The notes: generated by a model from the letters alone, not told the origin. A stretch of DNA of 38,291 nt from Leptolyngbyaceae cyanobacterium CSU_1_3 (GCA_012034655.1 JAAUOZ010000034.1:1-38291), one strand, 5' to 3'; counted from the first letter of the stretch, positions 27,149-37,235 are shown. Made by a program: numbers and translations.

Positions 27149-27985
27149 CTATTTGCCACCTGTGCTAGGAAATCGCTCGATTTGCGCGTAGCCGCTAAAA
27201 ACTAGCTTGTCTCCCTCGGTTTCGAGTCGGTTGATTCGCAGCAGCACGCCGTCGAGGTCGAAGCGATCGAGATCCACCATGTTGTTAAGGATCTCGGCAA
27301 ATGCCATAGTCAAAATCTCAGAAATACCGCGCAGCGACTCCGGAACTGCCTCTGGCTCAAATTTAGGGTCTTGGAAGGAGACGCGCCGCCGTCGCTCAAT
27401 CTCTACCCTCGCAGTCAGACTGACCGGAACGGTATTGTTGGGCAAAATAGCCTCGGCAAAAATCTGAATTTTATTGTCTGGCAACAGCTTGAGCTTGACC
27501 TCGCTGAAGGAAACTGGCTCACCGCCTGACAGGTTCATCAAAGCGGGTTCAGTGACATTTTGCAGTCGTTTGACGACCAATTCTGACTTAAAAGCATCGT
27601 TGATGCCTGCCTCAGTCAGAATGACTTGAGCGATCGCCTGAGTAGGCTGCTTGAGCCGGATCTTGCCACTGAGAACTGAGCCAAAGTCGATCGACACCGC
27701 ATCGGTCTCAAATCGCATCTCTTCGACCCAAAAATCTCGTCGAATCACCAGCCCCCGTCCATTCATTTTGAAGCTATCAATGCTTCCTTGCAGCAGCTTG
27801 CTAGAAGGAGAGCATCGAATTGAAACCTCGACCGATTGACTTTGGGTAAACAGGTGACGAATTGATTCACTTGCTGCCGCATTGAGCATCCGCTCCCCGA
27901 AGTCCGTCCCAGGAGAATCTTTCACGTTTGTGAATCCGTTGAACATCTTTCTATCTGCTACAGCTTTTCCCATTGTGTAACACAT
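27149..27985 (-). CDS. DUF2993 (LmeA-like) protein
   Basis: A 278-residue protein of the DUF2993 family, whose best known member (mycobacterial LmeA) is a phospholipid-binding envelope protein. In cyanobacteria the function is unknown. Family-like stretches are KLLQGSIDSFKMNGRGLVIRR, VSIDFGSVLSGKIRLKQPTQA, VILTEAGINDAFKSE, and a long second half with VPVSLTARVEIE and the closing DGVLLRINRLETEGDKLVFSGYAQIERFP. No convincing signal peptide or membrane helix is seen, unlike LmeA, so a cytoplasmic or peripheral location is possible. Start alternatives are ATG at 27985, 27973 or 27946; none has a Shine-Dalgarno sequence. Confidence 0.8.
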   Translation of the reverse strand: MCYTMGKAVADRKMFNGFTNVKDSPGTDFGERMLNAAASESIRHLFTQSQSVEVSIRCSPSSKLLQGSIDSFKMNGRGLVIRRDFWVEEMRFETDAVSIDFGSVLSGKIRLKQPTQAIAQVILTEAGINDAFKSELVVKRLQNVTEPALMNLSGGEPVSFSEVKLKLLPDNKIQIFAEAILPNNTVPVSLTARVEIERRRRVSFQDPKFEPEAVPESLRGISEILTMAFAEILNNMVDLDRFDLDGVLLRINRLETEGDKLVFSGYAQIERFPSTGGK

Positions 27986-28742
27986 TGTAAAGAAGAGTCA
28001 ATTTAGAACTGAAAGGAAATTCCACTAGATGAATTAAGAAAATACTATGTTCTACCAACTTGACACTCACCTTTGAAGCGCGAAACCTATAACAGCCCTA
28101 TCTTCTAGCCCTTCTGATTTACTTTGATTGCTCTTTGATTGCTTTGATTGCTCACTGTGAAGCCGACGGGTTGCCTTGAGACCCATTATGACCTGTTCTA
28201 GAAAAGTCCGTAGCTTCAACCATGCCCTATGTGAACTCTGCGTGAGGAGGAGTCACATCCTAGGTTTAGGGCAGTAAAAATTCTATAAATGGTGTTGACC
28301 AATGTAGAAAGCACTACGTAGAGTTACCTAAGTCGGATCTAGTTCTTGATGGTTTGTTTTTGATATTTTGACTAAGTAGATTTTAATTTCTGAAGCGTAT
28401 TGCTTGACACATTTGGAACCAGATTCATCAAGCCGGACTGACTCTATGTCAGGACTGATGCAATCGAAGATAACCCTCATCCCCCAACTTTCTCCCCAAG
28501 GAGAAAAGGAGAAGGGGATCTGGAAATCTTGCCCTCCTCTCCCTAGGGGGGCTAGGGGTGAGGGCTTCCGAGAGTATTGCGTAAGTCCTATATGTTTGAC
28601 CGTTTGCAGATGGGTCTGCTACGAGGGGCGAGTCGGAAGTTTTTCGGCAGGGTTGCATCACCTTCAACGTAAATCGAGATTTCAGCATTGAATCCTTACT
28701 GTAAGTGAGGGTTGGGTGCGGAGTATTTGGAGGTGGACATTG
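27986..28742. other. Divergent intergenic region between DUF2993 and TPR genes
   Basis: About 757 bases. It holds a triple TTTGATTGCT-type short repeat (28122-28153) and the MITE-like element at 28451-28589. I see no RNA gene. The small open frames here are low complexity and overlap the repeat. Confidence 0.5.
28451..28589. mobile_element. MITE-like palindromic element with AGGACTTACGCA-type ends
   Basis: The left end AGGACTGATGCAAT (28451-28464) and the right end, read in reverse complement, AGGACTTACGCAAT are imperfect terminal inverted repeats. Inside them lie the paired arms CCCTCATCCCC and GGGGTGAGGG with a C-rich/G-rich centre. From memory, AGGACTTACGCA ends and CCCTCATCCCCCAAC arms are widespread in cyanobacterial intergenic MITEs and insertion-sequence derivatives. 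It is 139 bp long and has no coding capacity. A target-site duplication is not clear. Confidence 0.65.
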
Positions 28743-30119
28743 GTGAATTTAAGTTGTGAAAATCGTGTCAACTCTCTGTCAGATGTTCAAAAAAGTCCAG
28801 TGAGTGCCCCAGAGGGGTGGTATTCCAGAGGAATTGTATTGAGCGAATTGGGTTGGTATGAGGCTTCCGTGGCTTGTTTAGACAAAGCCCTGGCCGCCCG
28901 ATCGGATGATCCCAACGCCTGGAACTATCGCGGGTATGTGCTGGGCAAACTGCGACGCTATGAAGCCGCGATCGCCAGCTATGAGCAGACGCTCACCCTC
29001 AAATCTGATGACTCCAAAGTTTGGTATAACTGCGGGCGCGCCCTACTGAAACTGGGGCGTTACGAACCTGCCCTCGCCCACTACGAAAAAGCCATTGAGC
29101 TAGCCCCTGACCAGCCAAAACTTTGGTATCAACATGGAAAAACTCTGGCACTGCTAGAGCGACCCAGAGCAGCCCTGCAAAGTTTCGAGAAAGCGATCGC
29201 ACTTCAGCCAGACTTTTATAAGGCATGGGGCCACCGAGGTCAAGTTTTGGGCAAGCTTGGTGCTTACCAGCAAGCCATTGAAAGCGTCGATCAGGCTCTC
29301 AAGCTCAAGCCTCAAGAGTCTCAGCTTTGGAACTATCGCGCCTACAGTCTGTGGAAATTGGAGCGGTTGCCTGAAGCCCTAGAAAGTCTAGAAAATGCGA
29401 TGGCTTCAGGGCCAAACAATCATCAAACCTGGTGTGTGCGTGGCATTGTGCTGGGGGCGTTGGGTCGGCTAGAGGAGGCACGATCGAGCTTTGAAAGTGC
29501 CCTCAAAATTCAGCCTGATGATGCCTGTACGCTTTATAACCAGGGGGTTGTTCTCCGCAGGATGGGGCTACTCAAGGCGGCAACCGAGTGTTTCGATCGG
29601 GCGGTTGCGGCTCAACCTCGAAATATTAAAGCCTGGGTGGGGCGCGGTCTGGCTCTGTGGCAGCTAGAACAAATTGAAGACGCGATCAACAGTCTCGATC
29701 GAGCTTTGATGATCCAATTCAACCATGCCAAAATCTGGCAATATCGCGGCAACGTTTTAGATAGCGCCAGACGATATGAGGAGGCGATCGGGAGCTACGT
29801 TCGGGCTTTGATGCTAGAACCCTACAATCAGCAAGGGTGGCTATCCCTCGGACGGGCACTACAGCAGTCGGGGCACTATTCGGAGGCGATTATCAGCTAC
29901 GACAAAGCTTTGGGCATCCTACCAAACGATCCGGCTGCCTTCTATTACGAAGCGTGCTGCTATGCGCTGCAAAACAACGCAGACTGGGCACTAGAGCATC
30001 TCCGTCGTGCGATCGCCCTGGCTCCCCACTATCAAGATATCGCCCAGCGCGATCGTGATCTAGATAGTTTGCGTCAAGACCGTCGCTTTCAAACTCTACT
30101 TAAGCAGGCTTCAGCCTAA
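28743..30119 (+). CDS. Tetratricopeptide repeat protein
   Basis: A 458-residue protein made almost wholly of about twelve consecutive 34-residue TPR units (e.g. WYSRGIVLSELGWYEAS, WNYRGYVLGKLRRYEAAI, WYNCGRALLKLGRYEPAL, LYNQGVVLRRMGLLKAAT, WLSLGRALQQSGHYSEAI). It ends with the DRDLDSLRQDRRFQTLL segment that often closes such arrays. GTG 28743 is chosen because GGAGG lies 9 nt upstream. TTG 28740 and GTG 28716 are in-frame alternatives. No signal peptide, so it is probably a cytoplasmic scaffold. The partner is unknown. The high similarity between repeats suggests internal duplication. Confidence 0.88.
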   Translation: MNLSCENRVNSLSDVQKSPVSAPEGWYSRGIVLSELGWYEASVACLDKALAARSDDPNAWNYRGYVLGKLRRYEAAIASYEQTLTLKSDDSKVWYNCGRALLKLGRYEPALAHYEKAIELAPDQPKLWYQHGKTLALLERPRAALQSFEKAIALQPDFYKAWGHRGQVLGKLGAYQQAIESVDQALKLKPQESQLWNYRAYSLWKLERLPEALESLENAMASGPNNHQTWCVRGIVLGALGRLEEARSSFESALKIQPDDACTLYNQGVVLRRMGLLKAATECFDRAVAAQPRNIKAWVGRGLALWQLEQIEDAINSLDRALMIQFNHAKIWQYRGNVLDSARRYEEAIGSYVRALMLEPYNQQGWLSLGRALQQSGHYSEAIISYDKALGILPNDPAAFYYEACCYALQNNADWALEHLRRAIALAPHYQDIAQRDRDLDSLRQDRRFQTLLKQASA

Positions 30120-30172
30120 CCATGAAGAACAATGCGGCCAGGAAAAAATAGGGATATTCGCCTTTTGTGCCT

Positions 30173-30891
30173 CTATCTGCCGCCGATCGCAGGCACATTC
30201 ACCACAGATTTTAGCAACGTAACGCGACGGCTATCGACCACCATCACCCAAAAGCCGCGATCGCTCAGATTCTTGAGGGTCGCATTGGCGGTCGCTTGAT
30301 CGGGGGTTTGAATCGCCAGCAAATAGGGACGTTGCCCGTAAGAAACTAAGCCCACTTCCTTCTGAAGTGCCTGCTGGATTTGGACCGCAAGCTCTGGGCG
30401 ATCGAAATAGCTGACCAAGACGGCATACCCTGCCCCCAGAAGCTGTGGATTGTAGGCAGAAGAATCGGAGGGTTTGGCGATCGACTGTGGAGCGATCGAT
30501 TGCGGGGTAATTGCCGACTGCGACGATCGGGCGACGAATGCCTGAAATCCTACAGTTTCGGTCATATATCGCGCCCACGAATTCGCTATCTCAGCAGAAC
30601 TGAACCCCCCGACACGGGTAACGACATTCTGGAAATAGTTGCACACCGTTGCATTGGCAGTGTTGGGCAACACACTGCGAATTTTGTCTGTGCATCTGAT
30701 GTCGTGCTGACGACTAGCAAGAGAAACTCTCCGGCGCTGGGGGGCTGGCACTGGGGAACTTGTGAAATCTGGGAAGCCGAAGCTTGAGCGACTCCACTTG
30801 CAGCCGTGATTAGCCATCCGGCAAGGCTGCCCACCAGTTTGAGAAGGGTGAAGGTGAGGGATCGATCCGTGGGCGCAATCCTTGAATTCAT
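30173..30891 (-). CDS. Secreted protein with SPOR-like C-terminal domain, one frameshift
   Basis: Two overlapping minus-strand frames join into one protein. From ATG 30891 the first frame gives MNSRIAPTDRSLTFTLLKLV...ASGVAQA (signal peptide) and CQPPSAGEFLLLVVSTTSDAQTK. One A is missing at 30682-30685 (AAAA for AAAAA in the gene), and the second frame continues IRSVLPNTANATVCNYFQNVVTRVGGF...WARYMTETVGFQAFVA. After a Ser/Gln/Ile-rich repeat (PQSIAPQSIA) comes GAGYAVLVSYFDRPELAVQIQQAL...YLLAIQTPDQATANATL, which looks like a SPOR-type domain of the kind that binds denuded peptidoglycan. Corrected length is about 239 residues. The SPOR reading is moderate; the joining of frames is well supported by coding character on both sides. 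Confidence 0.72.
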
Positions 30892-31012
30892 AGGAAAAGT
30901 CGAGTTTTGGAGTTTGAAGTATCTCAAGCTGCGGGTTCTAGCGCAAGGCGAATGCTGTGGATTTTACCCGCAAATCGCCCTCTGAGAACACTTAATTCAA
31001 ACTCCAAAATCG

Positions 31013-31336
31013 TTAGACAGAAGACAGGGAGGCGATCGGCTGAGGAATCGTTTCGGACGGCTGAAATTCGCCTGTGATCACATATTCCAAGCGCAGTTTT
31101 AGCCAGGTGATGAATTGAGGATTGGTGGAAACGATCGCGGCGGCGGGTTGGGGGCACTGAGCTTTGACGGCCGCCAGTTCGGGCGCTTCTAGAAAGGCAG
31201 GTTGCCTGACCAGCCAGAAGTCAATTTCTTTCTCGTTTTCCTGGTAGTTGCGGGTGCGTTCTTTGAGAACTTCGGCGATCGGTTCTTCGTCGATCAAAAA
31301 TTTCTGGCTGGCTAAGACGTAGTAGTAGGTAGTCAT
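31013..31336 (-). CDS. ycf54: Ycf54, subunit of the aerobic Mg-protoporphyrin IX monomethyl ester cyclase
   Basis: Ycf54 (DUF2488) is needed for the oxygen-dependent cyclase that forms the fifth ring of chlorophyll, together with the diiron protein AcsF/CycI. The 107-residue protein begins MTTYYYVLASQKFLIDEEP and contains the family core EIDFWLVRQPAFLEAPEL, CPQPAAAIVSTNPQFITWLKLRLEYVITGEF. ATG 31336 is chosen by family start. ATG 31354 would add MTPLNL; it lies 5 bases after the pdxJ stop and has a GAGGAG 13 nt upstream within pdxJ. Either way the gene is the second in a pdxJ-ycf54 unit. It is direct evidence of an oxygenic phototroph. Confidence 0.93.
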   Translation of the reverse strand: MTTYYYVLASQKFLIDEEPIAEVLKERTRNYQENEKEIDFWLVRQPAFLEAPELAAVKAQCPQPAAAIVSTNPQFITWLKLRLEYVITGEFQPSETIPQPIASLSSV

Positions 31337-31359
31337 CAAATTTAGAGGGGTCATCGAAT

Positions 31360-32082
31360 TTAAAGTTCTCCTCGCATCGCTTGTTTCATCTCGCGGACGG
31401 CTCGTTCTAACCCGACGAGGGCAGCCCGGCTGATGATGGTGTGACCGATATTCAATTCTTCCATACCAGGTAGGCTGGCGATCGCGTGGGCGTTCCAATA
31501 GGTCAAGCCGTGCCCTGCGTTGACGCGCAACCCGGCGGCGATCGCAGTTTTGCAGCCTTCAGACAGAAGCTTGAGTGGGTGGGCACGATCGGCTTCGGTG
31601 TGGGCTTCGGCGTATGTCCCGGTGTGCAGTTCGATGAATTTTGCACCCGTGGCGGCGGAGGCGCTAATTTGGCGAGCATCTGCATCAATAAACAGGCTGA
31701 CTGGGATATTTGCCCCTTGAAGCTGGTTGACGACGTGCTTAAGGCGATCGACTTGCCCTGCAATATCGAGGCCACCTTCTGTGGTCACTTCTTGGCGCTT
31801 TTCGGGCACGAGGGTTACATAGTCGGGCTGAATGTCGAGGGCGATCGCGACCATTTCGTCGGTGGCAGCCATTTCGAGGTTGAGATGGGTACGCACCGTT
31901 TGCCGCAGCAATCGCACGTCTCGGTCTTGGATGTGCCGCCGATCTTCGCGCAGGTGAACGGTGATCCCATCGGCTCCGGCTAATTCGGCCAGCACGGCGG
32001 CGGCTACGGGGTCGGGTTCTACGGTGCGTCGGGCTTGGCGAATGGTGGCGATGTGGTCAATATTGACACCGAGTGTAGGCAA
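31360..32082 (-). CDS. pdxJ: Pyridoxine 5'-phosphate synthase PdxJ
   Basis: Last step of the DXP-dependent vitamin B6 pathway: condenses 1-deoxy-xylulose 5-phosphate with 3-amino-2-oxopropyl phosphate. The 240-residue protein is full length: [17 protein letters not shown] at the N-terminus, [73 protein letters not shown] and [21 protein letters not shown]. The start is TTG 32082, supported by AGGAG 5 nt upstream (GAGAGGAGAAAAA before TTG); no ATG is available. It is divergent from smc, with a palindromic GAAC-N4-GTTC site between them, and forms a unit with ycf54. Confidence 0.96.
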   Translation of the reverse strand: MPTLGVNIDHIATIRQARRTVEPDPVAAAVLAELAGADGITVHLREDRRHIQDRDVRLLRQTVRTHLNLEMAATDEMVAIALDIQPDYVTLVPEKRQEVTTEGGLDIAGQVDRLKHVVNQLQGANIPVSLFIDADARQISASAATGAKFIELHTGTYAEAHTEADRAHPLKLLSEGCKTAIAAGLRVNAGHGLTYWNAHAIASLPGMEELNIGHTIISRAALVGLERAVREMKQAMRGEL

Positions 32083-32213
32083 TTTTTCTCCTCTCCAAAA
32101 TGCTCAGGCGTAGGGGTTGGGGTTGGGGTTTGATGGTTAAATCTGCGTGGTTTGATTTTAGTGGAAGACGGAGATGGGAGGAAGAACGATCGCAAAATTT
32201 TCCAATTTTATCT

Positions 32214-32227
32214 AGAACATTTGTTCT
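32214..32227. promoter_or_regulatory. Palindromic LexA-box-like site between pdxJ and smc
   Basis: AGAACATTTGTTCT is a perfect AGAAC-N4-GTTCT palindrome, close to the two sites upstream of lexA and identical in form to the GAAC-N4-GTTC SOS box of Gram-positive bacteria. It lies 111 bases before the smc GTG and 132 before the pdxJ TTG, so it could act on either gene. Confidence 0.5.
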
Positions 32228-32337
32228 GACTGTGTTATCACTTGTGGTATGACTGTAGAAATTCCTTAATTTCTGTGCGCCTAGCCTTCCGTGGGCTACA
32301 CTGAACACTAAATTTTTGTGCCACTAGAGTCGAGCCT

Positions 32338-35300
32338 GTGTACGTTAAGCGCGTCGAACTGACCAATTTCAAATCCTTTGGTGGCACTACTCCGATCCCG
32401 TTGCTGCCAGGGTTTACTGTGATTTCGGGGCCCAACGGGTCTGGCAAGTCAAATCTTTTGGATGCTCTGTTGTTTTGTTTGGGTTTGGCAGGGTCGAAGG
32501 GAATGCGGGCCGAGCGGCTCCCCGATTTGGTCAACCATACCCAGAGTACGAAGGGGCGATCGACCGTCGAAGCCAGCGTCACGTCTGTGTTTGACCTGTC
32601 GGATGAAATGGATCTGCTCAACGCTCTCAACAATCCTGGTCGGGAGGGGGCAGAAGATGTCACCTTCAAAGATCATTCACAGAATGGCCATGCCTCTGGC
32701 CATGTTAACCACAATGATAGCGAAACCGGAAATGGTAACGGTGCGAGCAATGGTGCTCCGAATGCTGAATGGAGCGTGACGCGAAAGCTGCGAGTGACCC
32801 AACAGGGAACCTATACGTCAAATTATTTCATTAACGGCGAACCCTGTACGCTCACAGAATTGCATGAACAATTAAATCGCCTGCGAATCTACCCCGAAGG
32901 CTACAACGTCGTCCTTCAAGGCGATGTAACACGGATCATTTCTATGAATGCGCGGGAACGGCGAGAAATTATTGATGAGTTGGCGGGAGTGGCCTCCTTC
33001 GATCGCAAGATCAATCAAGCCAAAGAGAAGCTGGATGCTGTTAAAGATCACGAAGACAAATATCACATTGTTGAGAAAGAATTAATTGACCAGCGCGATC
33101 GCCTCGCCCAAGATCGCATCAAAGCCGAAAAATATCAGAAGCTGCGTGCCGAACTGCAAAACAAAGAGCAGTGGGAAGTGGTCATTCGCTACGAGCAGGC
33201 GGCCCAGAGTGGCAAACAACTGCAAGTACAGATTCAAACCGGAGAGCAAGAAATCGCCGATTTGACGACTCAGCTAGCGGGGTTGACGATCGAAATCGAG
33301 CAAAAAACCGCCGAACTAGAGACTCTAAACGCCCACGTTCGCGCCCTCGGTGAAGAAGAGCAAATTGCCATTCAGTCTACTCTGGCGACTCGTGAGGCAG
33401 AACTGCGCCAACTCCAGCGCCAAGAGCACGATTTACAAACCGCTAGCCGCGACTTGATGACCCATCTATCGCGAACTCAGCAAGAAATTCACGAGCAGAC
33501 GAAAACGCTGGAGACGCTGACTAGAGAACGGCAGACCCTGGAGGCGCGCGATCTGGCGGCTCTGCGTCAACTGCGAGATGAGTCTAAGCAAACCCTGGAG
33601 GTCAATCGGGAGGCGGCTAATGCTTCGGCGGCGAGTGCTGAAGCCTGGGTGCAAGAACAGACCGATCTGCGCCATCAAATCGACACGATTCTTAAAACCC
33701 TGGAGCCACAGCGTACCGAGCAAGCCCGCCTGCGAGAACGGGCCAGCCAGCTAGAAAAGCAGATTGACGAACAGACGCGATCGCGCCACTCTCTGCTCGA
33801 ACAACTCACCGAAAGGCAGGCCGAACACGCAAAACTCACCCAAGATCTCGACCAGGCAACCGCCCAAATTCAGTCTCTCGCCCAGTCTGTGGCAGCCGCA
33901 GAACAGGAGAGCCAAATTCAAGCAGAAACCCAAACGCGGTTGCTGAACGAACAGCGAGAGAAACAGCGCAAACTCGACAGACTAGAAGCGCAAACCCAGG
34001 CCGTTCAGGAGGCTCAGGGCACTCATGCGACCCAGATTATTCTCAAGATGGGGCTAACGGGCGTACATGGGTTGGTGGCCCAGTTGGGTCGGGTGGAGCC
34101 GCACTATCAATTGGCGCTAGAAACGGCAGCCGGTGGGCGATTGGGGCAATTGGTAGTAGATGACGATGCGATCGCGCCGCCGCGATCGAGATTCTGAAAC
34201 AAAAACGTGCCGGACGAGCCACCTTTCTACCGCTCAACAAAATTCGCGGAGGACGACCGCCTGCCAACAGCAGCCTTCGCAGCATGGGTGGCTGCATCGA
34301 CTTTGCGCTGAATCTGATCGAATGTGACGATCGCTACTGGGAAGTCTTCTCCTATGTGTTTGGCAACACCGTCGTCTTTCAGACGCTTCAGGAGGCGCGG
34401 CGCTACCTGGGGCAATATCGCATCGTAACGATCGACGGCGAACTGCTCGAACAAAGCGGCGCAATGACGGGGGGCAGTTCCAATTCTCGATCGTCGATTC
34501 GCTTTGGCACAGTTGACGCGAGCGAGTCGGCCGAAGTGCTAGAACTCAAAGAGCGGCTGCGCGTGATCGACACCATTCTGCTGCGCTGTGAAGCAGCGAT
34601 GTCTAAAGCCACGATCGACCACCAAGCCAAAGCCAGACACCTGATCGAAGCCCGTCAACAACACCGCGAAACTCAACTCAAGCTCGAACAGTTGCGATCG
34701 GACCTCAAACGATTAGAAACTCAGCAATCGCACACGGAGGCTCAACTACACAAGAGCACCCAGGAGAAGGCAACTGCTCAGGCGCGGCTCGAAATTCTCG
34801 AAGCTGACTTGCCGACTCAGGATGCTCAACTCCACCAGTTGCGGCAAACCTTGGCGGATCTAGAACAGTCGCAAACCCACAGCGAGTGGCAGCAAATTCA
34901 GGCGAGATTGCGATCGCTCGAATCGGATCTAAACCAAAAAGAATTGACCGTCCGCACCGCCGAACAGCGCCTCCAAGATCTCGAAAATCAGCAGCAGCGC
35001 ATCCAGGAAAAGATTCAGCAGGGGCAGACCAAAGTTCAAGACTACCGCACGCAGCAAACCACTCGGCTGAATGAACAGACGACGATCGCCGACCAAAAAC
35101 TCGCCGTCAGCACCCACATTTCCCAACTCCAAGCTTCCCTCGCCGAACTGGAAAAAACCCTCGGCGAAGAACGGCAACAGCGCGATCGCGTCGATCGCCA
35201 ACTGCGCGAACTGCAAACCCGCCAACAACAACTCGACTGGCAACGCAACAAAGTCCACGAAACCCAACAAACTCGCCGTACCGAACTGGTGTCCCTTCAA

Positions 35301-36029
35301 GAACAACTCGCCGCCCAGCAGGCCGAGCTTCCCGATCCCCTGCCCGAAATTCCTGACACAGCCACGCGGGATCTCGGCCAACTCCAACACGAACTGCGAT
35401 CGCTGCAAAAGCGCCTGCAAGCCATGGAACCTGTGAATATGCTGGCTCTAGAGGAATACGATCGCACCCAGGCTCGTCTCGAAGAACTGACCGGAAAACT
35501 CACCACCCTCGAAGAAGAACGCACCGAGTTACTGTTACGCATCGAAAACTTCACTACCCTCCGCCAACGCGCCTTCAAAGAAGCCTACGATGCCGTAGAT
35601 ATTAACTTCCAGGGAATTTTTGCCACCCTTTCCGACGGAGACGGGCACTTGCAGCTAGAAGATCCCCAAGATCCCTTTAATGGCGGCTTAAATCTGGTTG
35701 CCCATCCCAAGGGCAAACCTGTCCAACGTCTCGCTTCTATGTCTGGAGGAGAAAAGTCTTTAACGGCCCTCGCCTTTATTTTTGCCCTGCAACGGTATCG
35801 CCCCTCACCGTTTTATGCCTTTGATGAGGTTGATATGTTTCTTGATGGGGCAAACGTAGAGCGATTAGCTAGAATGATCAAGCAGCAGGCTCAACAGGCG
35901 CAATTCATCGTTGTGAGTCTGCGCCGTCCGATGATCGAATCTGCCGAACGGACGATCGGTGTCACCCAAGCGCGAGGCGCATACACCCAAGTTTTGGGAA
36001 TTAAGCTGCCTCAAAGTGCTTCTGTATGA
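32338..36029 (+). CDS. smc: Chromosome segregation protein SMC, one frameshift
   Basis: SMC ATPase of the SMC-ScpAB condensin, about 1,230 residues when corrected. The N-terminal head has MYVKRVELTNFKSFGG and Walker A GPNGSGKS (31-38). An Asn/Gly/His-rich insert sits at ~100-145 before EWSVTRKLRVTQQGTYTSNYFING. Long coiled coils (Glu/Gln/Arg-rich, ~190-540 and ~690-1070) flank the hinge (GVHGLVAQLGRVEPHYQLALETAAGGRLG). The frame breaks at 34174-34177 (GCGATCGCGCC for GCGATCGCGGCC); the next frame resumes ILKQKRAGRATFLPLNKI and later gives MSGGEKSLTALAF and FYAFDEVDMFLDGANV (signature and Walker B). The start is GTG 32338. Loss of SMC would be harmful, so the indel is probably a sequence error. 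Confidence 0.94.
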
Positions 36030-36068
36030 TTTGATATTTAACAGATCGCGCATAGGATTCGGGACATA

Positions 36069-37067
36069 ATGACAGAAGAATTTCGCCAACGCTCCGACCT
36101 TCTTGGCACTCAGGTGATCACCCGATCGACCGGCAAACGGCTCGGTGTAGTTAGCCAATTGTGGGTAGACATCGACAGCCAAGAAGTTGTGGCCCTGAGC
36201 TTGCGCCCGAATCTGTTCTACGGTACGCCTCAGCCGATGATGTTGAGCAGCATCCGGCAGATTGGCGACGTGATTCTTGTCGATGACGACAATGTGATCG
36301 AAGATGTGGATGTCGAAGTCTACAACGCCCTAATCAACTGCGAAGTGATTACCGAAACAGGCGAGTTGCTTGGTAAAGTGCGCGGCTTTCGCTTCAATAT
36401 TGATAGTGGCAAGGTCGATACCCTGACGATCGCCTCCTTTGGGTTGCCCTTGATCCCCGATCAGGTCGTCAGCACCTACGAGATGCCCGTAGACGAAATT
36501 GTCAGCAGTGGCCCCGATCGTCTGATTGTCTACGAAGGAGCCGAGGAGCGAATGTCTCAACTGACCGTCGGCGTTCTCGAACGGTTGGGCATCGGCAAGC
36601 CCATCTGGGAGCGCGGAGAAGATGATCAGTACCTGAAACCAATTCGTGTGGATAACCAGCTAGGGTCGGGGATGAAAGCGCCGATCCAAGCGCCTGTGCG
36701 TCAACCCGTCGAAGAAACCTGGGACGAAGACAACTGGAACGAACCCGAACCTCTGCCCCTGCGCCAAGAAGCCCCTCGGCAACGCCAGGCTGAAATGTAC
36801 TATCAACCCGAAACCACAGAAGAAGACAATTGGAGTTCGGCAACCAGTCGCGATCGCTACGCCGAAGAAGAGTACGACGACGATTACGACGATGATTATG
36901 ACGATGATATCGTTGAACCAGAATACGAAGAAGTGCGCGAACCCGAAACCAAGTTTGACGATCCTTCAGAAGACCCCTGGCAAGATGAGAAAGAACCCTA
37001 CCAGCCTCAAGAGCTAAAAATTCCTGAGAAGGCCAAGCAGCCCGAATATGAAGAAGAAGGCTACTAG
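36069..37067 (+). CDS. PRC-barrel domain protein with acidic C-terminal tail
   Basis: A 332-residue protein with two PRC-barrel domains: residues ~8-75 (DLLGTQVITRSTGKRLGVVSQLWVD) and ~88-155 (LINCEVITETGELLGKVRGFRFN...). PRC barrels were first seen in photosynthetic reaction centre H subunits and in RimM; in cyanobacteria such proteins are common and mostly uncharacterised. The tail from ~200 is disordered and acidic, with runs such as EEEYDDDYDDDYDDD and a Glu/Pro-rich end. ATG 36069 lies 39 bases after smc on the same strand, so co-transcription is possible. No membrane segment or signal peptide is seen. Confidence 0.85.
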   Translation: MTEEFRQRSDLLGTQVITRSTGKRLGVVSQLWVDIDSQEVVALSLRPNLFYGTPQPMMLSSIRQIGDVILVDDDNVIEDVDVEVYNALINCEVITETGELLGKVRGFRFNIDSGKVDTLTIASFGLPLIPDQVVSTYEMPVDEIVSSGPDRLIVYEGAEERMSQLTVGVLERLGIGKPIWERGEDDQYLKPIRVDNQLGSGMKAPIQAPVRQPVEETWDEDNWNEPEPLPLRQEAPRQRQAEMYYQPETTEEDNWSSATSRDRYAEEEYDDDYDDDYDDDIVEPEYEEVREPETKFDDPSEDPWQDEKEPYQPQELKIPEKAKQPEYEEEGY

Positions 37068-37235
37068 AAGCTGGTAGACTGCAAAACTCTCAGTAAATCA
37101 GGGCACAGCCAGAAGGCGATCGTACCCTGACTAAAAGCTGGGTTCTCCTCTGGCTTGATGTGGGAGAGGGGCTGGGGGCGAGGGGAAAGTATCTCACGAC
37201 CCTGAAACTACCTTGCCCAAGATGAATTCTGGTGG

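Noticed and set aside
32238-32669. Minus-strand open frame overlapping the smc start
   Set aside because: Antisense to highly conserved SMC head sequence, without a ribosome site or recognisable domain.
37071-37130. TCAGGG/CCCTGA hairpin after the PRC-barrel gene as a terminator
   Set aside because: Six-bp stem with a 21-nt loop and no T run. The hairpin at 37236-37275 is a much better candidate.
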